From: Bimuria novae-zelandiae CBS 107.79
Lineage: Eukaryota; Ascomycota; Dothideomycetes; Pleosporales; Didymosphaeriaceae
Assembly: GCA_010015655.1 (NCBI GenBank)
Contig: ML976717.1
Coordinates: forward strand, 120,963-184,962
Direction: 5' to 3'
Length of the DNA stretch: 64,000 nucleotides
The notes beneath the pieces were generated by a model, which was not told where the DNA came from, made no database searches, and saw only the letters and a program-made list of their open reading frames with translations. Position numbers and translations under genes: made by a program. Numbering within the stretch: the stretch's first letter is position 1; every line of letters starts with the position of its first letter. Shown in pieces: positions 43,808 to 53,242 of the stretch.

Positions 43808-44446
43808 CTCACAATCGATCACTCTCAACGACGGGATCGCTGATGTTGTAGCGCTAGAGCAAGTTACCGTGTGATACGAGCTGCAATAGTTCAACCAGTA
43901 TCGAGCAAGGTTGGTGTCAAAACAGGTTGGTTGGATTAGTCTCGTAGAAACTGGACTGGAATTTTCTGCAACGCCCTTTATGGATATGTAACCGGTCTCT
44001 TTAAGGGACTGAGTGTAGCTACCATGGCGCTCGACAACACCGAGCAGGGCGATGTCGGAGACAGGAAGAGGACCTTTGTTGCTGAATAATCTGAACGCCT
44101 TGTTGGAAGCAAATGATACCATTTCAAGGAGCTGGCCGCTGTTTTCGGTGGTACGTGGACTTGAGTAGTACCACAGCTGACATAGCGGGCAGTGAGAGTT
44201 TTTCAGAGCATCTCTGGCACCAAGGGTTAGCCAGTGTATTCCTAGGCTATTAGTAACTTTGCACATCCTGATGGCGTGAAAATCGATTGATCCACATCGT
44301 ACGCAAAGGTCCCTCCGTCGATCCGGTAGAGACTGCAGGTGCTGCCTAATTGAAAGCGCTGCTGATGCTGCACGTTCGCCATCCTTGACCAAGGGTTCCA
44401 CATGATCGAGCTTGCGTTTCCGAGGGTTTGCCGCGGTGATCTCCAT
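43808..44446 (-). pseudogene. HET-domain gene, 5' part
   Basis: ATG at 44446: MEITAANPRKRKLDHVEPLV, a basic N-terminus, then a Cys/His region (LCVRCGSIDFHAI; CPLCQLWYYSS) and SPVSTRLIQPTCFDTNLARYW, the usual lead-in to a HET domain. The frame passes RVIDCE exactly where the hAT B target site lies, and the HET domain resumes in frame at 40708. Removing the element and one duplication gives an uninterrupted join, so the gene was whole before insertion. It shares a 585 bp divergent promoter with the gene at 45032. Confidence 0.85.
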
Positions 44447-45031
44447 TGACGTGTGTCACTTAGCCATATCGCTCAGGATCTTGTTCTGTTGTTGTATCAT
44501 TCGCATGCGGTGCGGTGTTGAAGGAGGGGTCGATTTGACGTGTCTAGCCTATTCATTAGCTGCGTCTGGGCGAGGTGGGGGCGGATTTGCAATCGGCCGT
44601 TCCGACCATCTCGCATAACACGAACACGGTCGGATTGGCAACAATAGCTCATCATAGTGAAGAGTGTTGCAAGACATTTGGTGAGGGATTATTTTTCCAG
44701 TCAGTAAAAAGCTTGGCAGTCACGGGTAGGAGGGAAGGAACGTTCGTTTTGATACTTCGAGGCAGGTGCATCCAGGTCGTTCGAGCAAGTGGCTCAATGC
44801 CAGGTCTCCTAGAGATAGGTAGACTTTGTTTTGTTGGAGGATGTCGTTGCCGTTATGGTTGGTCGTGGATGTTGGAAGCAATCGGAGCGGCGCGCAATGA
44901 AACACCGACACACCGGGGGCTAGCGCGTCGCGGTACCATTCACTGACTTGGTCATAGCTCCCTCCCCGCTTCTTATCGAGCAATCACTCACTTCTCTTCC
45001 CTTCCATCGTTCATCACGCACGCCAACCAGT
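44447..45031. promoter_or_regulatory. Divergent intergenic region between the HET gene and the gene at 45032
   Basis: No coding content is seen. The two genes point away from each other, so promoters of both must lie here. No specific site could be assigned. Confidence 0.4.
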
Positions 45032-46546
45032 ATGGCTTCGGACAACGACGACTCACGCCGAAACCGGGACCGTCTCGACGAAAACAACCCGTTCATCGCC
45101 TTTCGCCGCTTCGCCGATTCTCAAGTTTCGAGCCTCCTGAACACCGTCTTCACGCTGCCCACGACGATTGCCAACTACCGAAACGTCCACGTTGCGCGCG
45201 AACAATGTCTCTTCGGTCGCGCAGATAAGGACAAATGCAACGAGCTTCATGACCTGGAGGAGAAGGCTCGCAAACTGCTTGCAGAATGCCGCGAAATGTA
45301 TCGGGCGGGGAATTTGGAAGGAGCATTGGCCAAGGGCGAAGAAATGATACACCTAAACTATGCCGCCGATATGGTTCGAAAGCAGATCCTAGATAATGGC
45401 AGGGGTGGCTCTTTCCATTCCGTGGAAGGCAGCTTCCCTGCCGCCCAAGAGGGCAGCAACCATGATCTGGTAGAGAAAGTGGCGAACCAAAAGGGACAGC
45501 AGTGGGGCTGGTCATGGGACTGGGGCTTTCCGAGGCCTTTCGATGCCGAGGAGGATGCGTCAAGCAGGCACGATCGATACCCCCGATGGTGCCACCAGCG
45601 CGAAGAGTCAGCGTTTCCAGGCACACAAGCAGAGAAGCGCAGAGACGCCTCAGAGGAAGTGCCGTGGCCTCGCGAATGGCCTATCGAAGACAAGCGATGG
45701 CCCTCGCGCCAGCCTTCGATGCAACAATTTACTGAACAGATCCATGCCATGTTTCAAGACATCATACGTAGGGAAGAAGCTATGACTGATCACCAAGATG
45801 TGGTTCCAATAGCCGCTAGAGGGCGAGGAGGGGTGGTTGTAAAAACGGTCCCCCTGCCAAGTCGTGAAGACGCATCTACTATTACTGAGATGGCACGCGC
45901 CGCCGGTGTACCTAGAGATGCCTATGAAGACCTGCTCCGAACTGAGCAAGGACTGCCCTTGATTCCCACAGAGCGGCTGGGGCAGTCGGACCACTTGTCA
46001 CCCGACGACTGGGTGCGTCGCTTTTCGGACTCGCGAGACCGTTATTTTACGGGTCCATCCCTCCAGAGTGAATACCCAAAACGAATTTCGTGGGAGGGCG
46101 AGGAGACTGCGGAGGAGCCGAGCTACGAGTATAGCCATGATCACGAAGATCAGCATGACGAGCCTCCGAGTCCTAGGGCTAAGCAGGGTGCATGGTCTAA
46201 GGACATGCCGGAAACCGAGATGGAAGCTTATGAACGCTTGTTGAGTCCCGCAACCGGTCCTGGGGCTTCAAACCAGACAGAAGAACGCCATTCGGTGCTT
46301 TCGACACTAACTACAACTGAGCGTACTGTTGCACCAGATGGGACAGTGACCACCAAGGTTGTATTGAAAAAAAGGTTTTCCGACGGGCGTGAAGAAAGTT
46401 CCGAAACGGTTCACACACAGCGAGGACAAGAGGACGAGCCTCAAGTGACCAACCGCTGGCCACAGAAACAAGAAGCTGACGTCCAGCACAAGGTACAGGA
46501 TAAGCCGAACAACAACAAAAAGACTGGCTGGTTCTGGTCGAGCTGA
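45032..46546 (+). CDS. Conserved-looking fungal protein of unknown function, 504 aa
   Basis: Single exon. I chose ATG 45032 (MASDNDDSRRNRDR) because the preceding in-frame codons look like 5' leader. The N-terminal ~100 residues are the most ordered: NNPFIAFRRFADSQVSSLLN, TVFTLPTTIANYRNVHVARE, then a Glu/Lys-rich helix. The rest is mostly disordered and charged (WPREWPIEDKRWPSRQP; EDQHDEPPSPRAK). Near the C-terminus is a repeat-like VLSTLTTTERTVAPDGTVTTK, and the protein ends KKTGWFWSS. No membrane segment. The LLNTVFTLPTTIANY segment recalls uncharacterised ascomycete proteins, but I cannot name a function. Confidence 0.8.
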   Translation: MASDNDDSRRNRDRLDENNPFIAFRRFADSQVSSLLNTVFTLPTTIANYRNVHVAREQCLFGRADKDKCNELHDLEEKARKLLAECREMYRAGNLEGALAKGEEMIHLNYAADMVRKQILDNGRGGSFHSVEGSFPAAQEGSNHDLVEKVANQKGQQWGWSWDWGFPRPFDAEEDASSRHDRYPRWCHQREESAFPGTQAEKRRDASEEVPWPREWPIEDKRWPSRQPSMQQFTEQIHAMFQDIIRREEAMTDHQDVVPIAARGRGGVVVKTVPLPSREDASTITEMARAAGVPRDAYEDLLRTEQGLPLIPTERLGQSDHLSPDDWVRRFSDSRDRYFTGPSLQSEYPKRISWEGEETAEEPSYEYSHDHEDQHDEPPSPRAKQGAWSKDMPETEMEAYERLLSPATGPGASNQTEERHSVLSTLTTTERTVAPDGTVTTKVVLKKRFSDGREESSETVHTQRGQEDEPQVTNRWPQKQEADVQHKVQDKPNNNKKTGWFWSS

Positions 46547-47319
46547 ATGTCATGACTATGTACGAAATGTATTTGCGTATCTAAGTGTATAACGGGCCTT
46601 CTTTGGATCACTGGTAGGTAGGGTAAAGCGCATGGCAAGGGATATCAACTCTAGTGTTTTGGGATTAGGACCGGCGCACTCCTCTCAATCGAATTCAATC
46701 GACTGTATTAATATGTGAATCTTACGGTCCGTTCCCGAATCTGTTGGTCACTTGTGTCTCGTTGGAAGCAGACCTGGGCAGCGACCCATACCTCTGTTAT
46801 GGACGCACGGCCGTCGTCCGACACCATGACCACTTCTCACAGGCTAACGTGATGATGAACTGCCGCATATGGTGGCCCCTTTCTCAATTATATCGATGCG
46901 GGGAACGCACGTGCGTTCAGCTTGCGTTGCTCCAGCATCTCCAGGGCTGGACTTTATCCTTCTAACCGGGGCACGCAGATTAATTCACAGTAACTCGAAA
47001 GCAGGACCTACCCCGAAACATCATCATTTCCAAAATAACGCCCGGCTCGCAAACGATCTACCGTGTACGACAGCACCTTTTATCAATCAATATACTGAGT
47101 GTCGAATGAAACGCCGGCCCGCATCGATGGGAGTGAGGCCGCCCATGTTCCAAAGGCGCAGTCACCATCTATACAACATCACCGCTAATTAGTTGTATAC
47201 GCGAATTCAAATATGGCTCGCCACTGGTGTGGGCTCCCTGAGACGACAGGCCTACATAAACGCTCACTGCCCGCGCATGCCAAGTCGAGATCCCATTTCA
47301 CGCCCACATCACCACCATC
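46547..47319. other. Intergenic, no supported gene
   Basis: Normal composition, stop-rich in all frames apart from short runs. It should hold the 3' UTR of the upstream gene and the promoter of the secreted protein at 47320. Confidence 0.45.
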
Positions 47320-48023
47320 ATGCTCACTACCTCCTTCGTCGCGTTCGTGCTTTCCGCCGCGGGCATAGCCCAGGCTGCCGTACCGGCTGGCTACAACAAG
47401 GTCTACCTCACGTCGCTGGTCGATACTACGTTTGTCGTGCAGGCCAAGGGAACGACGAACGGGAGCACAGTTGTTGTGTACGCTAAGCCGATATGCTATC
47501 ATTGATAACGGAAGTGAAGGAAGGCTCACTAACGTGACGGCAACAGCAACAAGGTCAACAACAAAGCGGACCAGCACTGGCTCCTCACGTCGAACTCGTC
47601 GAAGATCTACCTTGCTAATGTCGATCCGCCGACGCTGTGCTTAGATGCTGGACCGAAGAGTAAATCACCCCTCGCTCTTTCCTCCTCCGTCTCCGTCTCT
47701 TTCACCCCTTTATCTCACCATTTGCACTCCCCTCCCCGCAAACCCTCACTGACACCTCCACCCATTCAGCAGCATGGAAAGACATGGCCAACGTCTACGT
47801 AAACACCTGCTCGGACACCGCGCCCGGCCAGAACTGGACCGTCATGGCCGACGGCCGCATTGGCGTCACGGGCAGTAGTCCCGCCGAGTGTCTCGATCTG
47901 CAGTACATGCGCGCGACGCCGAATAACCCCGTGGGTTTGTACCAGTGCGCAGGCCTGAACAATTCGGGCGCCAAGGATAAGGGGATTAATTGGCCCCAGA
48001 AGAATGTTACTACCACGCCGTAA
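47320..48023 (+). CDS. Small secreted ricin-B-lectin-like protein, 174 aa
   Basis: Three exons: 47320-47477, 47547-47659, 47770-48023. Introns are 69 bp (GTACGC...CAACAG) and 110 bp (GTAAAT...TTCAG), and both joins keep the frame. The signal peptide is MLTTSFVAFVLSAAGIAQAA. The mature part has three QxW-like lectin motifs (DQHWLL, GQNWTV, INWPQK), Cys pairs (LCLDAG; VNTCSD; LYQCAG) and PAECLDLQYM, the layout of a single beta-trefoil (ricin-type) domain. It probably binds extracellular carbohydrate; a role in host or microbe interaction is speculative. The gene is isolated, without co-directional partners. Confidence 0.75.
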
Positions 48024-48474
48024 GGTGGTGAGGAAGGAGCAGGGTGAGGAAGGAGCAGGGTGAAGAGGGAGAGGGGGCTGCATATAGAGAATGAAAAAGT
48101 TTTGGCAGTGTGATGGGTTAGAGTGAGTCGCGATGCTTTTGGGAAGATTATATGTGTGGAATACATGATCAAGTTCACCCAATAACACACACCACGCACG
48201 AGTCTTTGATCTACGTCTCACGTCTTGGAGCACTCCACAACCAAAAAGATGTTCCCACAAAGCTCTTACAAGCATGCACCTACAATCAAACCTACAACGC
48301 TGTGCATACAGCACATGCGTCTAAGGCCAACCCATACTACTAAAAGTCCAAAATCAATCTTTCCATTCTCCAAACACTTCCTCTACCACACTACCACGAT
48401 AACCCCATCTCTCGCCCATACATAGAACCCTAATACCTCATACCTCACTCCAGACTCAGACCTGACAACCCGTT
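48024..48474. other. Intergenic between convergent genes
   Basis: It holds the 3' ends of the ricin-like gene (+) and of the minus-strand gene ending at 48475. A short direct duplication 'gtgaggaaggagcaggg' occurs at 48028-48061. Nothing else seen. Confidence 0.45.
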
Positions 48475-49460
48475 TCACACCTCAACGCCCTCCATCCCTT
48501 CTCCCCAGCCACCCTCAGCTTCCCCACCATCATCCTCCTGCCCAACCCAAAACACTAAACTCGGCCACCGATAAAGATCCCCCGCATTCTTCGCATAAAA
48601 CAAGCTCACTTTCCTCACCTCCTTTGCTCCCAGCTGCGCTTTATGCTGCGCGAGCAAATACGCCACGCCCGCTCCATTTGGCGTTCCCAACAGCGCCACG
48701 CCCTCCTCGTACCCCTTCCCTATCTCCGCATGAAGCGGGAACGTCAGGCCCGGCCACGCTGGGAGAAGCTCGATATTGCGGGCGGATAGGATGGACGCGA
48801 TGACGGCGAGGGTGGTGGGGTTTTGGATGGAGTAGCGGATTATAAAGCGGAGGTCTGGCGGCGCTGATACACAAGTATCCGACCGAGCAGAGGGAGAGGG
48901 AGATTGGGAAGGTGTGAGGAGTTGTAGCCAGGCGATGTCAGACCAGCGGTGTAGCGGCGGGTATACATCCACCGGCAGGTCTGCCACCATCCCTACGTGT
49001 GGCGCACTCATATTCGAGCACGCAATCAACACACCCTCTTCGCGGTTCACGAGATGGGAGAAGTACGCGTTTGTGCTCTGGTTCCTCATCAGCACAGTTC
49101 TCACCCTTTCCGCATCCGTCTCGGGTATTGACGTACAGGATACCATACGCCGTCTACAATCACACTCTCACTATGCACATGATACACCTGTCTATTATTC
49201 CCTCCGTCTACTTCAAGCCTGTCATCGACGCCCAGACCTCGCAGACACGTGCGCAGCGGCGCAAGTGTGAACGGCTCGGGCGAGGATTCCTCCATGTAGC
49301 CGTGTGTGGCTAGGTCGGCGTACGAGGTGAATTCGCTTTGCTGGGTGGCAGCGGGAGGGTCCGTTTCGAGTGGGGTGTCTGCGCGGGCTGCACGGGTGGT
49401 GAGGAGGGCGAGGAGGCGGGTGCCTTTTGCGAGGGCGTCGGTGAATTCGAGGGCGGACAT
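48475..49460 (-). CDS. Fungal protein of unknown function, about 296 aa
   Basis: Two exons proposed: 49249-49460 and 48475-49153, with a 95 bp intron (GTGTCT...TTGTAG) that joins the frames (PLRT|RRMVSCTSIPETDAER). Conserved-looking stretches: NREEGVLIACSNMSAPHVG, LHRWSDIAWLQLLT, LRFIIRYSIQNPTTLAVIAS, WPGLTFPLHAE, and ALLGTPNGAGVAYLLAQHKA, the last typical of a family of uncharacterised ascomycete proteins. No signal peptide or membrane segment. The donor is not a consensus site, so the first exon boundary could differ. Confidence 0.65.
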
Positions 49461-49764
49461 TGGGGAGATGTGGAAGATGGAGTGGGGTTAAGGCTGGAGA
49501 GCGTGTGGGGGGTGGTCGTGTGTTGTTTGGTCGGGGTGAGGGTTTGGGCGTGTTTGCTGTTGAAGAGAGTAAGGTGTTGGGCGTGGTGAGTGAAGGTAAA
49601 ACTTGGTGAATGTTTGAAGCGGCGCGAGACACCTTTGATAAAGACTGTGCTCACGAGTATCATCAAGTTAGTATGGAGGTGATGGAAAAACTTGTTTGGT
49701 ATGCTTCATTCGAACCCGCCGTGCCCTCGATACACCCGACTTCACTCATCGAGACATGCTCTTG
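49461..49764. other. Intergenic between two minus-strand genes
   Basis: Promoter of the gene starting at 49460 and 3' region of the WDR89 gene. No coding content supported. Confidence 0.4.
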
Positions 49765-51121
49765 TCAATATGGCGCAAATCTTGCCTTCTTGTTCTCCTC
49801 GTCACCCTTCCGCTTGTCTCGCTTCTTGTATTTCCGCTTCTTTTTCCTGTCTTTGGCATCTAACCTGGGCTCAGTCGCGTCCTCGTCAACGTCCATGCCC
49901 TCGCTACTTGGCATCTTCCACGCGCGGACGAAGCCGTCTTCACCACAAGTGTAGGTCGTTTGGGTCTTTATTGCTCAGCGATCAGGCTAAACACCAGCGG
50001 CAAATTAGTTGGCACTTACATGAACATCAGTGAACAGATCGCGCACAATCTCCTCGCCGTGGGCACCTTGCAGCCGGATCGGTTGCTGCGGGTTGCATAC
50101 ATAGTCCAGAGGACCACCTTGAGCATTCTTGTGCACAGGGTACAGCGTGAGTTCACCAGAGCTGCGAACATCAGCTTTCAGTATGGTTAAGTGTCGCGCA
50201 ATGGCAGAATTAACCTACCTGTGCTTGCCGGTCGCAATATAAGCTTTGTCACCCGCCCAGTGCATTTTCGCGAGGTACTCGCACCCAAGCTGCTCCCTCG
50301 TGTCGCCATAGGCTTTCGGGGTGGGCTCCTCTTTCTCCTCCTCTTGGCTTTGCAGCGCGTAGAAGCTCAGCGTTTCGTCGGTACCTATGGCGTAGATGTC
50401 CGTCCTTGGGTACATGAAACCTGCACGTGCGATAGCAGAGCGATGGTTGATAACCTGATATAGCGCGTCATCCTCATCCGCTTGACTGATGTCGAAGATA
50501 TTGACCAGGCCATCCGTACTCGCCGATAGAAGCAAATTTGGAAGGTTCGGATGATTTTGCAAGTCGGTCACCGTGTCCGTATGCGAATCCACATATTGGC
50601 GGACAGGCTGCTGCGGATTGCGTTGGTCCCAGATGTAGACTGGAGAGCCGCGCGGGCCGTCATCAGGATTCTCGATACCGGCAGCGATGAAGTTCTTCTC
50701 GGAGTTGCAGATGAGCGATGATATAAGTTTCTGAGCTGTACGAAGATTAGCAGCCACCTGCCACGTGTGCGCGAGGCCGCTCACGGCTATGGAGCTCTGC
50801 GACTGCCTTCCCTGGACTTCTCTTGTCCCAGAATCTGATCAATCCATCTCTTCCTGCGGTGGCTACTAAATTGCTTGGTTGGTCGTTGCCGCGCTCCAAG
50901 CATGTGACTTTCTCATTTGCATTCTTCACGATGCCGTTTGGCAGGACATTAAGCGAGGAGGGGTCAAAGAAGCGGAGAGAATCGTCGGACGCAATTACGG
51001 CAAGTTGGTCGGTACCGCTGTATGTGAGAGGGTCCTGCCGCGGCGCGGTAGAGATGACCTTGTAGATGTACGAGTTTGGCGGCAACCCCAAGTTGCTTTC
51101 ACGGAGCTGCGGGACGCTCAT
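49765..51121 (-). CDS. WD repeat protein 89 (WDR89) homologue, 398 aa
   Basis: Four exons on the - strand: 50785-51121, 50219-50735, 50020-50161, 49765-49965. Introns: 49 bp (GTGAGC...GCTAAT...TACAG), 57 bp (GTAGGT...TCGCAG), 54 bp (GTAAGT...TAAAG); all joins keep the frame. WD repeats are visible as QLAVIASDDSLRFFD, LVATAGRDGLIRFWDKR, SPVYIWDQRNP, LLLSASTDGLVNIFDI and TYTCGEDGFVRAWK, ending in a Lys/Arg-rich tail (KDRKKKRKYKKRDKRKG) before FAPY. A beta-propeller scaffold; the basic tail suggests the nucleus or nucleolus, and the molecular role is not established. It is divergent from SDH3 across about 800 bp. Confidence 0.85.
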
Positions 51122-51918
51122 TGTGTTTGTCTTTGATTTGATGTTATCGCAATATCAAGTTGCTGCGGGCGGTGATCATCTTTCGGGGCCAGCAACAGAG
51201 GTTTGAGGCAAATGTGTTCTGCGGTGGTGCGCCAATAAAAAATTTGAGCGGGCAGAAGTCATCATGACTTTGCACATCACAAAAGAACCATCTCGTTACG
51301 ATTGCAAAACTCGTTCCACATGGTTTTCATTATATTGCGAACGTAGACATCTAGCCACAATACTCCGCCGTGACAAGGAAAGAGCAGCCCTCGAGTTGTC
51401 GGAAATCATCGGCAAGCATGGGCGTCCTAAACCCTCTTGTAATGTATTGCCTGGTGAAGAGGACATGGGAGACGTCATAGATCAGAGTGCGTTGGAATCA
51501 GTCCAGGTTCAGAGAAATACAGATCATATGCGAGTTGGATTCGCAGAAAGATGTAGCCCTGGATATGAAACTCATCAGGTCATATGTCAGGCCAAATGAG
51601 CGATTAACTACGGGCGTTCTTCGCGGATCCCTCATGTCCCGGTACCACTGACATAACGCCAGCAGAAAGGCCGTCACTCCGCGATCTCATACCCGGAGGT
51701 CGAGGCGGCGATATCGAGGTTCCTGGAGAAGAGAAGGGCAGAGCTGCACGCGCGAGGAATTTTCGGGTGCCATTCGAGCGTTGACTAAGCCGAGCGCTGT
51801 GATTGGCTGCTTCGGTAACGGCTCGGAACCTGTGGGCACGATTGTGAGCGCAGAGCAACGACATCACCACCACCACCGACTCTCCCCTCCACAGCAATTG
51901 GCAGCCGTTGCCCGCATC
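51122..51918. promoter_or_regulatory. Divergent promoter region between WDR89 and SDH3
   Basis: No supported gene. A 111-codon frame at 51264-51599 (+) has no domain and no splice context; I treat it as chance. The CT-rich stretch and CACCACCACC run (about 51868-51880) close to the SDH3 start are typical of fungal 5' leaders. Confidence 0.45.
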
Positions 51919-52534
51919 ATGGCTTCCCAGCGAGTGTTCCAAATTGGTCTGCGACGGGCGGCCGCCCCCAGCTTCGGATTCCAGCCCGCCGGGCGCATTG
52001 TGCAGCGGAGGTACGTAGCTCGTGACACCATCACCAGCTGCTCACCCCATCAACACGCAAGACGGCAACACGTGAAGCTGACACGGTAGCAGACTCGCAA
52101 ACTCCCAAGCTACCGGAAAGGTCAGCCATGAAGAGATCCTCGCGAAGCAGCGCATCAACCGCCCCGTCTCCCCGCATCTTGCCATCTACCGACCGCAGAT
52201 CACCTGGTACGCGTCCGGCCTCAACCGCCTCACCGCCGTCATCCTGGGCGGTGGTCTGTACATCTTCGGCTTCGCATACCTCGCAGCTCCCACACTCGGC
52301 TGGCACCTCGAGAGCCAGTCCATAGTCGCGGCGGTCGCGGCATGGCCGCTTTGGGCCAAGGCATCGGCCAAGTTTGCCGTTGCCATGCCCTTCTTCTTCC
52401 ACGGTGTGAGCGGCTTGAGACATTTGGCTTGGGATTTTGGACTTGGGTTCAAGAACACCACAGTCGCGCGGACTGGTTGGACCGCCGTGGGCGCCACCAT
52501 TGCCCTCTCGGCCTACTATGCTTTCCTTCACTAG
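51919..52534 (+). CDS. SDH3: Succinate dehydrogenase cytochrome b560 subunit (complex II), 177 aa
   Basis: Exons 51919-52010 and 52093-52534, with an 82 bp intron (GTACGT...GTAGCAG). The N-terminus (MASQRVFQIGLRRAAAPSFG) is a basic, Arg-rich mitochondrial presequence. The mature part has the SdhC signature RPVSPHLAIYRPQITWYASG (the Ser and Arg of the ubiquinone site lie here), three hydrophobic segments (LTAVILGGGLYIFGFAYLAA; AKFAVAMPFFFHGVSG; TAVGATIALSAYYAF) and the haem-ligand region FFFHGVSGLRHLAWD. It anchors the succinate dehydrogenase dimer in the inner membrane and binds haem b and ubiquinone. The length is usual for the family. The site is a target of SDHI fungicides. Confidence 0.92.
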
Positions 52535-53242
52535 AAGAAGTGAACGAACAAAAGGTGTGGTATGGGTCGAGCGAGTGCGGGGAACGAATACCATCAGTGA
52601 GGTCCAGGCTGAGTTGGGCGAAGGCGGGGGCGGATGAAAGGCGAGGGAGCACAAGTGTACATTGTCTGTTTGAATCACGCATGCTAGACGCAATTGATCT
52701 ATTATCTGCAATTCTCTGGGACGTGTGTAGCAAAGACCAAATTTGTTGTTTGAAAGGTGACCATGCTAGTCGCTGTCAATTGATCCAGATGGTTTGATTT
52801 TCAACGGCTGTGCATCAGCTTGAGACCTTTCTTTGTGTCGTTAACTACCATGATTTCGTGAGGTCTGCACTATCGATGCATCTTTGAGGTCACAAATATG
52901 CGGTCTAAATTATGGATGTCATGCTAAATAAAGTAAGTGGGAAAGACATGTTGACATGTGGGGAAAGCTATAAGTCTACTTAGGGTGGAGAGTGGCATGG
53001 CAGGATTGGGGTGGGAAATATCGTGTGTTAGAGTGTGGGTGGGAAATGGTGTGTGGTTAGGAGGTATGTGGAAAATGCCATATGGTTAGGAGGGATGTGG
53101 GAGATAGCTTGTGTATTGTTACGAACGCCCTACCACGTGAGCGCGCGTACACATCCAACCGGAGAATTTACGTGCTGGCGAGGCTGACTACAACATAACC
53201 TCCAACGTTGCTCCGGAACAGCTCCGGCTGGCTGTCGCGACA
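52535..53242. other. Intergenic between SDH3 and the Rad9/Crb2-like gene
   Basis: Contains the SDH3 3' UTR and, at 53011-53125, a short tandem repeat listed separately. The last ~130 bp should hold the promoter/leader of the gene at 53243. No coding content supported. Confidence 0.45.
53011..53125. repeat. Imperfect tandem repeat, unit about 29 bp, nearly 4 copies
   Basis: Units begin GTGGGAAAT/GTGGGAAAT/GTGGAAAAT/GTGGGAGAT at 53011, 53039, 53068 and 53097, each followed by a TGTGTTAGA/GTGGTTAGGAG-like half. Confidence 0.7.

Noticed and set aside
51264..51599. 111-codon frame between WDR89 and SDH3
   Set aside because: No domain, no codon or splice support, and it lies in the short divergent promoter region.
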